This document shows positions 42,783 through 51,451 of a stretch of DNA of 64,000 nucleotides, piece after piece. The stretch lies in NCBI RefSeq assembly GCF_024362325.1, contig NZ_CP101497.1:1922001-1986000 (forward strand). The letters are read 5' to 3'. The first letter of the stretch is position 1. Every line of letters begins with the position of its first letter. The position numbers and the translations under genes are program-made. The notes under the pieces are model-generated. The model saw only the letters and a program-made list of their open reading frames with translations, was not told the DNA's origin and did not search any database. The stretch comes from Microcella humidisoli. GTDB lineage: Bacteria; Actinomycetota; Actinomycetes; Actinomycetales; Microbacteriaceae.

Positions 42783-42798
42783 CGTCGGCCGCTCACCG

Positions 42799-43263
42799 AT
42801 GACTCGACTGCACGTCGCGATCCCGCTGCGCTGGAGCGACCTCGACGCCTACGCGCACGTCAACAACGCGCGCATGTTCACGCTGCTCGAGGAGGCCCGT
42901 ATCGCGGCCTTCTGGGGCGGCGGCACGAACGGCGCCCCGACCGCGGTGCTGTCGACGGGGCCGGGCGCCGACTCGATCACCTTGATCGCCGGCCAGCAGA
43001 TCGAGTACCGCGCGCAGATCCCGTTCCACCGCGAGCCGCTCGACGTCGAGCTGTGGATCGGCAAGCTCGGCGGTGCGAGCCTGCAGGTCTGCTACGAGGT
43101 CTACAGCCCCGCCGGGCACGACCCGCGCACGCTGTACGTGCGCGCCGCCACGACGATCGTGCTGGCCGATCGCGAGTCGGGTGCTCCGCGGCGGATCAGC
43201 GATGAGGAGCGTGCAGTGTGGCTGCCGTTCATCGATGAACCGCTGGAATTCCGGCAGCAGTAG
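42799..43263 (+). CDS. Hotdog-fold acyl-CoA thioesterase (4HBT)
   Basis: A 154-residue protein with the 4-hydroxybenzoyl-CoA thioesterase-type opening LRWSDLDAYAHVNNARMFTL, whose Asp is the catalytic position, and VRAATTIVLAD near the end. It should hydrolyse acyl-CoA esters in the cytoplasm; the acyl chain is unknown. It lies 16 nt downstream of ettA and is probably co-transcribed. It abuts the converging GH16-like gene with no gap. Confidence 0.9.
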   Translation: MTRLHVAIPLRWSDLDAYAHVNNARMFTLLEEARIAAFWGGGTNGAPTAVLSTGPGADSITLIAGQQIEYRAQIPFHREPLDVELWIGKLGGASLQVCYEVYSPAGHDPRTLYVRAATTIVLADRESGAPRRISDEERAVWLPFIDEPLEFRQQ

Positions 43264-44073
43264 TCAGCGCAGGCGCGACTCGCGCACCCACTGCACCCCC
43301 GCCTCGAGCGGGTACTCCGCCGGATCGCGCGGGCGGCCGTCGGGCAGCTCGTAGAGGTTGAGCATGAGCTGCAGCGGGTAGGCGGGCGACTGGTCGGCTT
43401 CGGCCACGAGCACGTCGTCGATGAAGAACCGGGCGGAGCCGGGCATCCATTCGACGGAGTACGTGTGCCAGTCGAGCGCGTCGCCCGCGAGAGGCACCTG
43501 CACGAAGTCGTCACGCAGTGCGGGGTCGCCGAAGGGGTGAATGCCCAGCCCGACGCGCGCTGAGCCGTCGGGGTGGATGTCGCGGCCGAAGATCTCGACG
43601 AGGCACAGCTCGCCCGACTGCTCGGGCTCGTGCTCGAACCCGATGAGCCACAGCGCCGTGAGCGCCCGCGGGTGCGGCGACGCCCGCAGGCGCACCTCGA
43701 TGAGCCCGTGGTGCGGCAGCCACAGTCGGCGTTCGGGCTGCGCGGTGCGCACGACGAGCGCCTCGCGAAACGGATGCTGACCGCTGCCGCTGCCCACCGG
43801 CCCCGATCGACCGCCGGTCTGCAGGTTCGACACGCGCAGCTCGCCGTCGTACTCCGGGCTCCACGCGGGCTGGTCGTGGTCGATGCGCAGCGTGAGCCCT
43901 TCGGGGCCGAGCGCGTACCGCGCGGCCGAGCGATCGGGGGTGCTCCACTGGGGCAGGTAGTGGGGGAGCCAGCGCGCGGTGTCGAGGGTTGGTCCGGCGA
44001 AGTGTTCGTCGACAACCAGCTCGTAGCCGGAGCGGTCGAGCCGCTCGGCGGGGAGGTCGGGGGCGAGGCGCAC
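43264..44073 (-). CDS. Glycoside hydrolase family 16-like protein
   Basis: A 269-residue jelly-roll protein. The GH16 catalytic strand normally reads ExDx(x)E; here it is E155-L-C157-L-V-E160 (SGELCLVEIFG), so both glutamates are kept but the assisting Asp is Cys. WHTYSVEWMPGSARFFIDDV and the N-terminal FAGPTLDTARW are typical of the family. No signal peptide is seen, which is odd for a polysaccharide hydrolase. TAGCAT (44080-44085) lies 6 nt before GTG 44073, a leaderless start. The substrate is unknown. Confidence 0.82.
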   Translation of the reverse strand: MRLAPDLPAERLDRSGYELVVDEHFAGPTLDTARWLPHYLPQWSTPDRSAARYALGPEGLTLRIDHDQPAWSPEYDGELRVSNLQTGGRSGPVGSGSGQHPFREALVVRTAQPERRLWLPHHGLIEVRLRASPHPRALTALWLIGFEHEPEQSGELCLVEIFGRDIHPDGSARVGLGIHPFGDPALRDDFVQVPLAGDALDWHTYSVEWMPGSARFFIDDVLVAEADQSPAYPLQLMLNLYELPDGRPRDPAEYPLEAGVQWVRESRLR

Positions 44074-44105
44074 GCGACGATGCTAGCGGCGTGGGGCGTC
44101 GAGGC

Positions 44106-44987
44106 TCACGCCTCGGGAATGCGCACCATGCCCTCTTGCGCGACACTCGCGACGAGCATGCCGTCGCGCGTGAAGATGCGCCCCTGCGAGAGGCCTCGGC
44201 CGCCTTGCGCGGTCGGGGACTCCTGCACGTAGAGCAGCCAGTCGTCGACGCGCGCGAAGCGGTGCCACCACATGGCGTGGTCGAGGCTCGCCATCTTGAG
44301 ACCGGGCGTCGCCCACGTGGCACCGTGCCGCCGCAGGATGGGTTCGAGGATCGTGTAGTCGCTCGCGTAGGCGAGCGCGGCGCGGTGCAGGTTCTCGTCG
44401 TCGGGCAGCGGCGCCGTCGTGCGGAACCACACCGCCTGGTGCGCGACCGCCTCGGGGCCGGGCGCGAAGTAGATCGGGTCTTCGACGTGCCGCAGGTCGA
44501 ACGGTCGGCTGTGCGCCCAGTACTGCGCGACGGGGTGGTCGATGGGGCCGAGGATCTCGCGCGCGCTCGGCAGCTCGTCGGGGTCGGGGATGCCGGCGGG
44601 CATCGTCGTCTGGTGCTCGAGCCCGGGGTCGACGTCTTGGAAGCTCGCGATCATCGAGAGGATCGGCTGGCCGTTCTGGTACGCCTGCGTGCGGCGCGTC
44701 GAGAACGAGCGGCCGTCGTGGATGCGGTCGACCGAGAAGGTGATGGGCTGCTCGTCGTCGCCGGGCCGCAGGAAGTACCCGTGCATCGAGTGGATAAAAC
44801 GGTCGGCGTCGACCGTGCGCATCGCCGCGAGCACCGCCTGCGCGGCGACCTGGCCGCCGAAGACGCGGCGCTGCGGGGTCCACAGGCTGGGCGCGGTGAA
44901 GATGTCTTCCCGCGTGCGCGCTTCGGTGTCGGTGAGCGTCAAGGCGGCCAGCATGTCGAGAACGGGGTCACGAGGGGCTTCGGTCAC
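44106..44987 (-). CDS. tesB: Acyl-CoA thioesterase II
   Basis: A 293-residue double-hotdog enzyme. FGGQVAAQAVLAA and SMHGYFLRPGD in the first half, and a second half with SLDHAMWWHRFARVDDWLLY and GRIFTRDGMLVAS, are the TesB signature. It hydrolyses medium- and long-chain acyl-CoA. GTG 44987 is read from a box TAGACT (44994-44999, minus strand) 6 nt upstream, which overlaps the -10 of the divergent gene. Confidence 0.95.
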   Translation of the reverse strand: MTEAPRDPVLDMLAALTLTDTEARTREDIFTAPSLWTPQRRVFGGQVAAQAVLAAMRTVDADRFIHSMHGYFLRPGDDEQPITFSVDRIHDGRSFSTRRTQAYQNGQPILSMIASFQDVDPGLEHQTTMPAGIPDPDELPSAREILGPIDHPVAQYWAHSRPFDLRHVEDPIYFAPGPEAVAHQAVWFRTTAPLPDDENLHRAALAYASDYTILEPILRRHGATWATPGLKMASLDHAMWWHRFARVDDWLLYVQESPTAQGGRGLSQGRIFTRDGMLVASVAQEGMVRIPEA

Positions 44988-44992
44988 CCGCG

Positions 44993-44999
44993 TAGTCTA
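44993..44999. promoter_or_regulatory. Overlapping divergent -10 boxes (TAGTCTA)
   Basis: The 7-bp sequence TAGTCTA reads TAGTCT on the plus strand (44993-44998) and TAGACT on the minus strand (44994-44999). It lies 6 nt before tesB GTG 44987 and 8 nt before ATG 45007 of the divergent gene. A single AT-rich element thus appears to open for both polymerases, and only one can be bound at a time. Confidence 0.6.
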
Positions 45000-45006
45000 G
45001 GCAGTG

Positions 45007-45690
45007 ATGAACGCGTCGTTCACCCTCTCCTCCCACCCCGCCGCGCAGGATCTCTCGGTGCTGCTGGGCCGTGCCGTGCGCCTCGACGAGGCGGGGGCCG
45101 TGCGGCTCATCGCCGACAGCGGCGTGCTCGCCGTCTATGTCGCGGTCATCACGCCGAAGGGTCTGCTCGACCGCGGGCCGACCGTGCTCGGGTTGCGCAC
45201 GCTCGCGCTGGCCGAGGGCTCGTTCGACGTCGTGGTGCCCATCCGTTCGCTGCAGGTGCGGGTGGATGCTGCGCTCGCGGCCGTCGCGGAGGGCGCCGAC
45301 CCGGCGATCCCGGTCACGATCGGCCTGCCGGCAGCCGTGAGCACGATCGTGTGGGCGGGCATCTCGCCCCCGCGCGGCGGCTGGCAGCGCATGTCGCCGC
45401 TCGTGCCGACGGCTTTCGCGGCCGCGGCCCGCGCGGGCATCGAGGAGGTTGCGACGGCAATTCCTGCGGGCACGGGCGAGCAGATCGTGCACCGCGTGCG
45501 CAGTGAGGTCTGGGGCCGCCCCCTGCCGGAGGCCGAGCACCTGCCGGCCGGCACCGCGTTCGCGCTCGAGAGCCTCGGCTTTCTCGGGGACGACCTCGTG
45601 CAGCAGTTCGCGACCGGCCCGTGGATTCGCCTGAGCACAGCCCGCGGGCACGTGCTCGTCAAGCAGAGCGCCTGGTCGCTCGGCGGTTAG
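45007..45690 (+). CDS. Hypothetical actinobacterial protein
   Basis: A 227-residue soluble protein I do not recognise. It is rich in Ala, Val and Leu and probably alpha/beta. Short stretches such as TIVWAGISPPRGGWQR and an internal RPLPEAEHLPAGTAFALESLGFLG look conserved rather than random. ATG 45007 or GTG 45004 can serve as start; both suit a leaderless transcript from the shared -10 element. Its stop converges with the FAD dehydrogenase stop with a 4-bp overlap. Confidence 0.7.
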   Translation: MNASFTLSSHPAAQDLSVLLGRAVRLDEAGAVRLIADSGVLAVYVAVITPKGLLDRGPTVLGLRTLALAEGSFDVVVPIRSLQVRVDAALAAVAEGADPAIPVTIGLPAAVSTIVWAGISPPRGGWQRMSPLVPTAFAAAARAGIEEVATAIPAGTGEQIVHRVRSEVWGRPLPEAEHLPAGTAFALESLGFLGDDLVQQFATGPWIRLSTARGHVLVKQSAWSLGG

Positions 45691-47342
45691 CCGCGCGCGA
45701 TCGCGCGTCCCGCGCGCAGGCCGGTGTGCAGGCAGCCGCCGAGGAAGGTGCCCTCGAGCGACCGGTAGCCGTGCACGCCGCCGCCCCCGAAGCCGGCGGC
45801 CTCGCCGACGGCGTACAGCCCGGGGACGACCGTGCCGCTGGCGTCGAGCGCCCGGCAGTCGAGGTCGGTCTGGATGCCGCCGAGGCTCTTGCGCGTGAGG
45901 ACGTGCAGCCGCACGGCGATGAGCGGGCCGTGCTTCGGGTCGGTCAACCGGTGCGGCGGCGCGACGCGGATGAGCTTGTCACCGCGGTACTTCCGTGCGC
46001 CGCGGATGGCCGTGAGCTGGGCGTCCTTGCCGAACTCGTTGTCGAGCATGCGGTCGCGCGCGGCGATCTCGTCGCGCACGCGGGCGACGTCGAGCGGGGC
46101 ATCCGGTTCGAGCGCCGCCATGCGGGCCACGAGGTCGTCGACCGTGCTCGCGACGATGAAGTCGGCTCCCTTCTCCTTGAACGCCTCGACCGGGCCGGTC
46201 GCGCCTTTGCCGAGCCGCTGCCGCAGCAGCTCGCGCACGCTCCGGCCCGTGAGGTCGGGATTCTGCTCGCTGCCGCTGAGCGCGAACTCCTTCTCGATGA
46301 TCGACTGCGTCGTCACGAACCAGCTGTGGTCGTAGCCCGTCGCGCGCAGGTGCGCGAGCGTGCCGAGGGTGTCGAAGCCCGGGAACAGTGGCGTCGGCAG
46401 GCGGCGGCCGGTTGCGTCGAGCCACAGACTCGAGGGCCCGGGCAGGATGCGGATGCCGTGCTTCTCCCACACGGGGGAGTGGTTCTGGATGCCCTCGACG
46501 TAGTGCCACATGCGGTCGCCGTTGATCAGCCGCGCGCCGGCGGCTTCGGCGATGCCGAGCCCGCGGCCGTCGACGTGCGCGGGCACGCCGCTCACCATGT
46601 GGTGCGGGGGCGTGCCGAGCCGCTCGGGCCAGGCGGCCCGCACGAGGTCGTGGTTGCCGCCGATGCCGCCCGTCGCCATGACGACCGCGCTCGCCTCGAG
46701 GGCGAACTCTCCGACCACATCGCGGGTCGAGGGCGCGCCCCGCTCCGCGTCGTCGGGGGCGAGCAGGCTGCCACGCACGCCGACGACGCGACCGTCGGTG
46801 ACGGTGAGGGCGTCGAGGCGGTGACGGAAGAGCAGGGTGACGAGACCGGCATCCACCCCCCGGCGCACCGTCGCGATGAAGGGCTCGAGAATCGCGGGGC
46901 CGGTGCCCCACACGATGTGGAAGCGCGGCACCGAGTTGCCGTGCCGCGTCGCCGTGTCGCCGCCGCGCTCGGCCCACCCGACGACGGGGAAGAGCCCGAT
47001 GCCCTTCTGCTGCAGCCAGGCGCGCTTCTCGCCCGCGGCCCACTCGAGGTACGCGTCAGCCCACGCGCGCGCGTGGTCGTCTTCCGGCCGGTCGAATCCG
47101 GCGGTCCCGGCCCAGTCCTGCCGGGCGAGCTCGATCGAATCGCGGATGCCCATCCGGCGCTGCTCGGGGCTGTCGACCAGGAACAGCCCGCCGAACGACC
47201 ACCACGCCTGACCGCCGAACGTGGCCTCGGGTTCTTGGTCGACGATCGTGACGTGCCTGCCCGCATCCACCAGTTCGGCGGCGGCGACGAGCCCGGCGAG
47301 GCCCGCGCCGACGATGATGGCGTCGCTGCGTTCGGTGCCCAT
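45687..47342 (-). CDS. FAD-binding dehydrogenase (KsdD/fumarate-reductase-like)
   Basis: A 551-residue flavoprotein. The N-terminal Rossmann motif AIIVGAGLAGLVAAAEL binds FAD, VVMATGGIGGN lies mid-protein, and the C-terminal GLYAVGEAAGFGGGGVHG and GTFLGGCLHTG stretches match the large FAD-binding dehydrogenase family related to 3-ketosteroid dehydrogenase. The substrate is unknown. ATG 47342 starts 4 nt after the stop of the membrane-protein gene upstream, so they are in one operon. Confidence 0.9.
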   Translation of the reverse strand: MGTERSDAIIVGAGLAGLVAAAELVDAGRHVTIVDQEPEATFGGQAWWSFGGLFLVDSPEQRRMGIRDSIELARQDWAGTAGFDRPEDDHARAWADAYLEWAAGEKRAWLQQKGIGLFPVVGWAERGGDTATRHGNSVPRFHIVWGTGPAILEPFIATVRRGVDAGLVTLLFRHRLDALTVTDGRVVGVRGSLLAPDDAERGAPSTRDVVGEFALEASAVVMATGGIGGNHDLVRAAWPERLGTPPHHMVSGVPAHVDGRGLGIAEAAGARLINGDRMWHYVEGIQNHSPVWEKHGIRILPGPSSLWLDATGRRLPTPLFPGFDTLGTLAHLRATGYDHSWFVTTQSIIEKEFALSGSEQNPDLTGRSVRELLRQRLGKGATGPVEAFKEKGADFIVASTVDDLVARMAALEPDAPLDVARVRDEIAARDRMLDNEFGKDAQLTAIRGARKYRGDKLIRVAPPHRLTDPKHGPLIAVRLHVLTRKSLGGIQTDLDCRALDASGTVVPGLYAVGEAAGFGGGGVHGYRSLEGTFLGGCLHTGLRAGRAIARG

Positions 47343-47346
47343 CGGG

Positions 47347-47901
47347 TTACGGCCCGAACGTCACCAGGTCGAGGTTCGCGATGACGAGCTGCACGAGCAC
47401 GATGCTGAGCACGACCCCGGCGACGAGGCCGGCGACGAGCGTGGCGATCGTGATCCACATGACCTCGAGCCCGCGGCCCGTGCGTCGCTTCGCGACGACG
47501 GCGCGGCCGATGGGGTAGACCGCGTAGCTCACGGCGAGCACGAGGAACATCCAGGCCCAGTGGAACGGCTGCGGCACGCCGCGCCGCTTCAGCTCTTTCC
47601 AGTCGAGGTAGGCGAACCAGATCAGCAGCGCCGTGCCGATCCAGCCGACGGCGATGAGCACGACGTAGCCGGGGGAGAAGAGTGCGGCGGTGGCGCCGAG
47701 CCCCGTCGTGTCGGTGATGCTCGCGACGATGAACGCGTTCCAGTCGATGAGGAAGATCGGCAGGAACTGCACGATCGGGATGACCAGGATCGCCCAGATC
47801 CACGGCGTGCTCGGGTCGGTGCCCGGCGGGGCCGTCAGCTCGGCGGCGGGTGTGGCGCGCGCGTACGGGTCGGGCTGCGCGGACGGGGCGGGGTCGGTCA
47901 T
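47347..47901 (-). CDS. Four-helix membrane protein, paralogue A
   Basis: A 184-residue membrane protein with about four helices. It is a paralogue of the product of 49367-49999: shared stretches include GTDPST-WIW, FHWAW-FLVLA and VYPIGRA-VA-RRTGRG, at roughly 60 percent identity by eye. It lacks the N-terminal DUF2510 domain of the other copy. Upstream lies a 20-codon remnant of the globin gene end whose stop overlaps ATG 47901 (ATGA). AGGAG 5 nt before the ATG is therefore inherited from the globin tail. Confidence 0.8.
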   Translation of the reverse strand: MTDPAPSAQPDPYARATPAAELTAPPGTDPSTPWIWAILVIPIVQFLPIFLIDWNAFIVASITDTTGLGATAALFSPGYVVLIAVGWIGTALLIWFAYLDWKELKRRGVPQPFHWAWMFLVLAVSYAVYPIGRAVVAKRRTGRGLEVMWITIATLVAGLVAGVVLSIVLVQLVIANLDLVTFGP

Positions 47902-47960
47902 GGGGTCTCCTCGAACGTGTTGACCATGGCGAAGGCGGCTCGCTCCAGATAATCCCACAG
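47897..47960. repeat. Direct repeat, copy 1 (64 bp, globin gene 3' end)
   Basis: This 64-bp segment matches 49995-50058 with two mismatches. In copy 2 it is the 3' end of the intact globin gene plus the first base pairs of the adjoining membrane gene; here it stands alone. The two copies are 2098 bp apart and enclose the HxlR/QorB pair and membrane gene B. Confidence 0.9.
47898..47960 (-). pseudogene. Remnant of the truncated-globin gene (last 20 codons)
   Basis: Read on the minus strand, 47960-47898 encodes LWDYLERAAFAMVNTFEETP and a TGA stop, the same C terminus as the intact globin at 49996-50400. The sequence upstream of 47960 is not globin-like. It is a fragment produced by duplication or insertion, not a gene. 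It still supplies the ribosome site for membrane gene A. Confidence 0.85.
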
Positions 47961-47994
47961 CGCCGCGCCCGTCGGGGGTTCTGCCGTGCACGCG

Positions 47995-48363
47995 TCAGCG
48001 CGCGGGCGTGCTCACGATCTCGTCGGCGTGCTGAGCGATCCAGCCCATGAGGGGCAGCAGGTGCGCGGTGAGTTCGCGACCCCGCTCGGTGAGGCGGTAC
48101 GTGACGCGCGGCGGGATGACCGGCTCGGCCTCGCGGTCGACGAAGCCGTCGGCCACGAGCGTGCGCAGGGTCTGCGCCAGCATCTTCTCGCTCACGCCCT
48201 CGACGACGCGGCGCAACTCGCTCCAACGGTGATCGCCCGCGCTCAGAGCGAGCAGTACGAGCACGCCCCACGTGCTCGTGACGTGGTCGAGCACGAGGCG
48301 GCTGTTGCACTGCGCGGGCAGGATTCCGCGCGTGACGCCGGGAACACTGCTCAGGTCGACCAT
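47995..48363 (-). CDS. HxlR-family regulator (QorR-like)
   Basis: A 122-residue winged helix-turn-helix protein: STWGVLVLLALSAGDHRWSEL and SEKMLAQTLRTLVADGFVDR are the HxlR core. A Cys near the N terminus (PAQCNSR) is at the position used for redox sensing in several HxlR proteins. ACGGTA on the plus strand (48370-48375) is a TACCGT box 6 nt before ATG 48363, giving a leaderless start. It is divergent from a QorB-like gene, the same pairing as E. coli qorR-qorB. Confidence 0.88.
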   Translation of the reverse strand: MVDLSSVPGVTRGILPAQCNSRLVLDHVTSTWGVLVLLALSAGDHRWSELRRVVEGVSEKMLAQTLRTLVADGFVDREAEPVIPPRVTYRLTERGRELTAHLLPLMGWIAQHADEIVSTPAR

Positions 48364-48489
48364 GCCCACACGGTAGCAGAGGCACTAACCAAAAAGTGGG
48401 TACTGTCGATGGGGAAGCTATCGGGCTTCGGACGGGTTGACGCGAGAGTGCCGGTGATCTCTGGCGCAGCATCCACGAAAGGAACCCCC
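48364..48489. promoter_or_regulatory. Divergent control region of the HxlR/QorB pair
   Basis: A 126-bp intergenic region, AT-richer in its left half (ACTAACCAAAAAGTGGGTAC at 48387-48406). It must hold both promoters and the probable HxlR binding site. CACT/AGTG elements 48386-48389 and 48398-48401 form a short inverted repeat that could be that site. TTGACG near 48437 may be a -35 for the QorB-like gene, with no good -10 found. Confidence 0.35.
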
Positions 48490-49350
<861 letters not shown>

Positions 49351-49366
49351 CCCCGCGGCGCCCCTC

Positions 49367-49999
49367 CTAAGGGGCGAGGTTGGTGAGGTCGACGTTCGTG
49401 AACGCGAACTGCACGATGAAGATCGCGAGCCCGATCGTCACGATGATGCCGAGCACGATCGTGGCGATCGTGATCCACAGCGACGCCATGCCTCGCCCCG
49501 TGCGGCGGCGCGCCACAATGGCACGGCCGATGGGGTAGACGGGCCACGCGCTCGCGAGCACCAAGAACGACCACGCCCAGTGGAAGGGTTGCGGAACCCC
49601 GCGGCGGCGCAGTTCGCGCCAGTCGAGGAACGCGAAGAGCACGAAGAGGATGTTGGTGATCCAGCCCAGCGCCGTCACGGCGACGTAGCCGGGGGTCGAG
49701 AACAGCGCCGCTTGGCCAGCGACACTCGTATCGGTGAGCGACGTGACGATGAACGTCTCCCAGTCGATCCAGAAGACCGAGAGCAGCTGCAGCACGGGAA
49801 TGACCACGAGCGGCCAGATCCATGTCGTGGAGGGGTCGGTGCCCTCGGGGGCCCGCTCGGGCATCGCGGCGGCGGTGGTCGAGTAGGGCGTCTCGAGGTG
49901 ATCGGTCCACCGTGCGCCATCCCACCAGCGGCGCTGCGTGCCGCCTGCCGGATCGGCATACCAGCCGGCGGGCGTCGACGGAACGGCAGGATCAGTCAT
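49367..49999 (-). CDS. DUF2510-containing membrane protein, paralogue B
   Basis: A 210-residue protein. The N-terminal DUF2510 motif is AGWYADPAGGTQRRWWDG and continues WTDH. About four membrane helices follow, homologous to paralogue A (47347-47901). The ATG at 49999 overlaps the globin stop (ATGA), with AGGAG from the globin tail as ribosome site. It therefore belongs to the operon mscS-like, globin, membrane protein, which looks like the original gene order. Confidence 0.85.
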   Translation of the reverse strand: MTDPAVPSTPAGWYADPAGGTQRRWWDGARWTDHLETPYSTTAAAMPERAPEGTDPSTTWIWPLVVIPVLQLLSVFWIDWETFIVTSLTDTSVAGQAALFSTPGYVAVTALGWITNILFVLFAFLDWRELRRRGVPQPFHWAWSFLVLASAWPVYPIGRAIVARRRTGRGMASLWITIATIVLGIIVTIGLAIFIVQFAFTNVDLTNLAP

Positions 50000-50058
50000 G
50001 GGGTCTCCTCGAACGTGTTGACCATCGCGAAGGCGGCTCGCTCCAGGTAATCCCACAG
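49995..50058. repeat. Direct repeat, copy 2 (64 bp, inside the intact globin gene)
   Basis: This is the 3' end of the intact globin gene and the start codon of paralogue B. It matches 47897-47960 with two differences (one near 50016, one near 50046). Homology stops abruptly after 50058, in mid-gene. Confidence 0.9.
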
Positions 50059-50400
50059 TGTGGCCTCGAGCAGAGGGGGCAGCGCCAAGCTCTGCACGGC
50101 GGCGCGCATGTGGCCCAGCCAGCGGTCTCGGGCATCCGGATTGATGTGGAAAGGGTTGTGGCGCATGCGCAGCCGCGGGTGCCCGCGCTGCTCGCTGTAC
50201 GTGCCCGGGCCGCCCCAGTACTGCTCGAGGAATGCGGTGAGGCGCCAGATGGCGCCCTCCATGTCGTCCTCGGGATACATCGGAGTGAGCACGGGGTCGG
50301 CCGCGACCCCCTCGTAGAACCGTCGCACGAGCCGCTCGAAGGTCTCGTGGCCGCCCACCTGCTCGTAGAACGTCGGCGCGGGGCCGTCGGTCGCGGTCAC
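49996..50400 (-). CDS. glbO: Group II truncated hemoglobin
   Basis: A 134-residue globin. Proximal His is H81 in LRMRHNPFHI, the group II signature; W95 in DRWLGHM is the conserved distal-side Trp, and Phe-Tyr at 28-29 (RRFYEG) is the B9-B10 pair. It should bind O2 or NO or take part in redox protection. GTG 50400 overlaps the mscS-like stop (GTGA). Its 3' end is duplicated as a remnant at 47898-47960. Confidence 0.94.
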   Translation of the reverse strand: MTATDGPAPTFYEQVGGHETFERLVRRFYEGVAADPVLTPMYPEDDMEGAIWRLTAFLEQYWGGPGTYSEQRGHPRLRMRHNPFHINPDARDRWLGHMRAAVQSLALPPLLEATLWDYLERAAFAMVNTFEETP

Positions 50401-51377
50401 AGGTCGCTGTCTTCCGGCGGGGTGACGGGTCGGCGGCTGCCGCGCTCGTGCTCCCGTGCGTCGATGCCGTCCATGACGATGCGGTTGAGCGAGGGCACCG
50501 CCACGCCCAGCTCGTCGAGGGCGAGCTTGAGGCGCAGCCGCAGGGCGCGCGCCATGTCGAACTGGTCGCCCGAGCGCACCTTCATGACGAGACGGATGAC
50601 GAGGGCCTCAGCCGAAATCGACTCGATGCCCCAGATCTCGGGCGGTTCGAGCACTTTGCGCTTGTACTCCGGCTCGGCGGCCATGGCGTTCGCGGTGGCG
50701 AGCATGACCTCTTGCACCTCGTCGACGTTCGAGGTGTAGGGCGCGGGCAGGTCGATGATGACGCGTGCCCAGCCCTGCGACTTGTTGCCGACGTTGATGA
50801 TCTCGCCGTTGCGCACGTACCAGAGCACCCCGTTGACGTCGCGAATCTGCGTCACGCGCACGCCGACGATTTCGACGACGCCGCTGACCGGCCCCTGGGT
50901 CGACTGCAGCTCGACGATGTCGCCGACGCCGAGCTGGTCTTCGAACACCATGAAGAGGCCGTTGAGCATGTCTTTCACGACGTTCTGGGCGCCGAAACCG
51001 AGGGCTGCACCGAGGATGCCCGCCGAGGCGATGAGCGCCGTGACCGAGAAGTCCAGCTCGCCGAGCACGAGCACGATCGCGACCGCGACGATCGCCCAGG
51101 TGACGAGGTTGTTGAGCACCGTGCCCATCGTGCGCGTGCGCTGCACGACGCGCACGGCGTGCAGCGGCGAGGCACTGAGCTCGACCGTGTCGTCGACGTT
51201 CTGCGCCTTCTTGACGCCCGACACGACCCGATCGACGACGCGGTGGATGATCGCGATGAGCACCCAGCGCAGAATGACGGCGCCGATGATGACGCCGATG
51301 ATGCGGAACGGCGCCTCGTAGGTCGTCAGAAAGCTGCCGATGCCCGCCCAGAATGTCGCCCAATCGAAGTCGCCCAT
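50397..51377 (-). CDS. MscS-type small-conductance mechanosensitive channel
   Basis: A 326-residue membrane protein. Three hydrophobic helices precede the pore-lining helix ALIASAGILGAALGFGAQNVVKD (in two pieces), followed by the beta domain GDIVELQSTQGPVSGVVEIVG and RNGEIINVGNKS, typical of MscS. It protects against hypo-osmotic shock. A TAAGCT box (51387-51392) lies 9 nt before ATG 51377. It is the first gene of an operon with the globin and paralogue B. Confidence 0.92.
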   Translation of the reverse strand: MGDFDWATFWAGIGSFLTTYEAPFRIIGVIIGAVILRWVLIAIIHRVVDRVVSGVKKAQNVDDTVELSASPLHAVRVVQRTRTMGTVLNNLVTWAIVAVAIVLVLGELDFSVTALIASAGILGAALGFGAQNVVKDMLNGLFMVFEDQLGVGDIVELQSTQGPVSGVVEIVGVRVTQIRDVNGVLWYVRNGEIINVGNKSQGWARVIIDLPAPYTSNVDEVQEVMLATANAMAAEPEYKRKVLEPPEIWGIESISAEALVIRLVMKVRSGDQFDMARALRLRLKLALDELGVAVPSLNRIVMDGIDAREHERGSRRPVTPPEDSDL

Positions 51378-51451
51378 CGTGATGTCAGCTTAGCGACCGC
51401 CCCGCCGAGCAGTCTCTGCCTAGACTCACGACAAGTCGGGGGGAAGGGACG

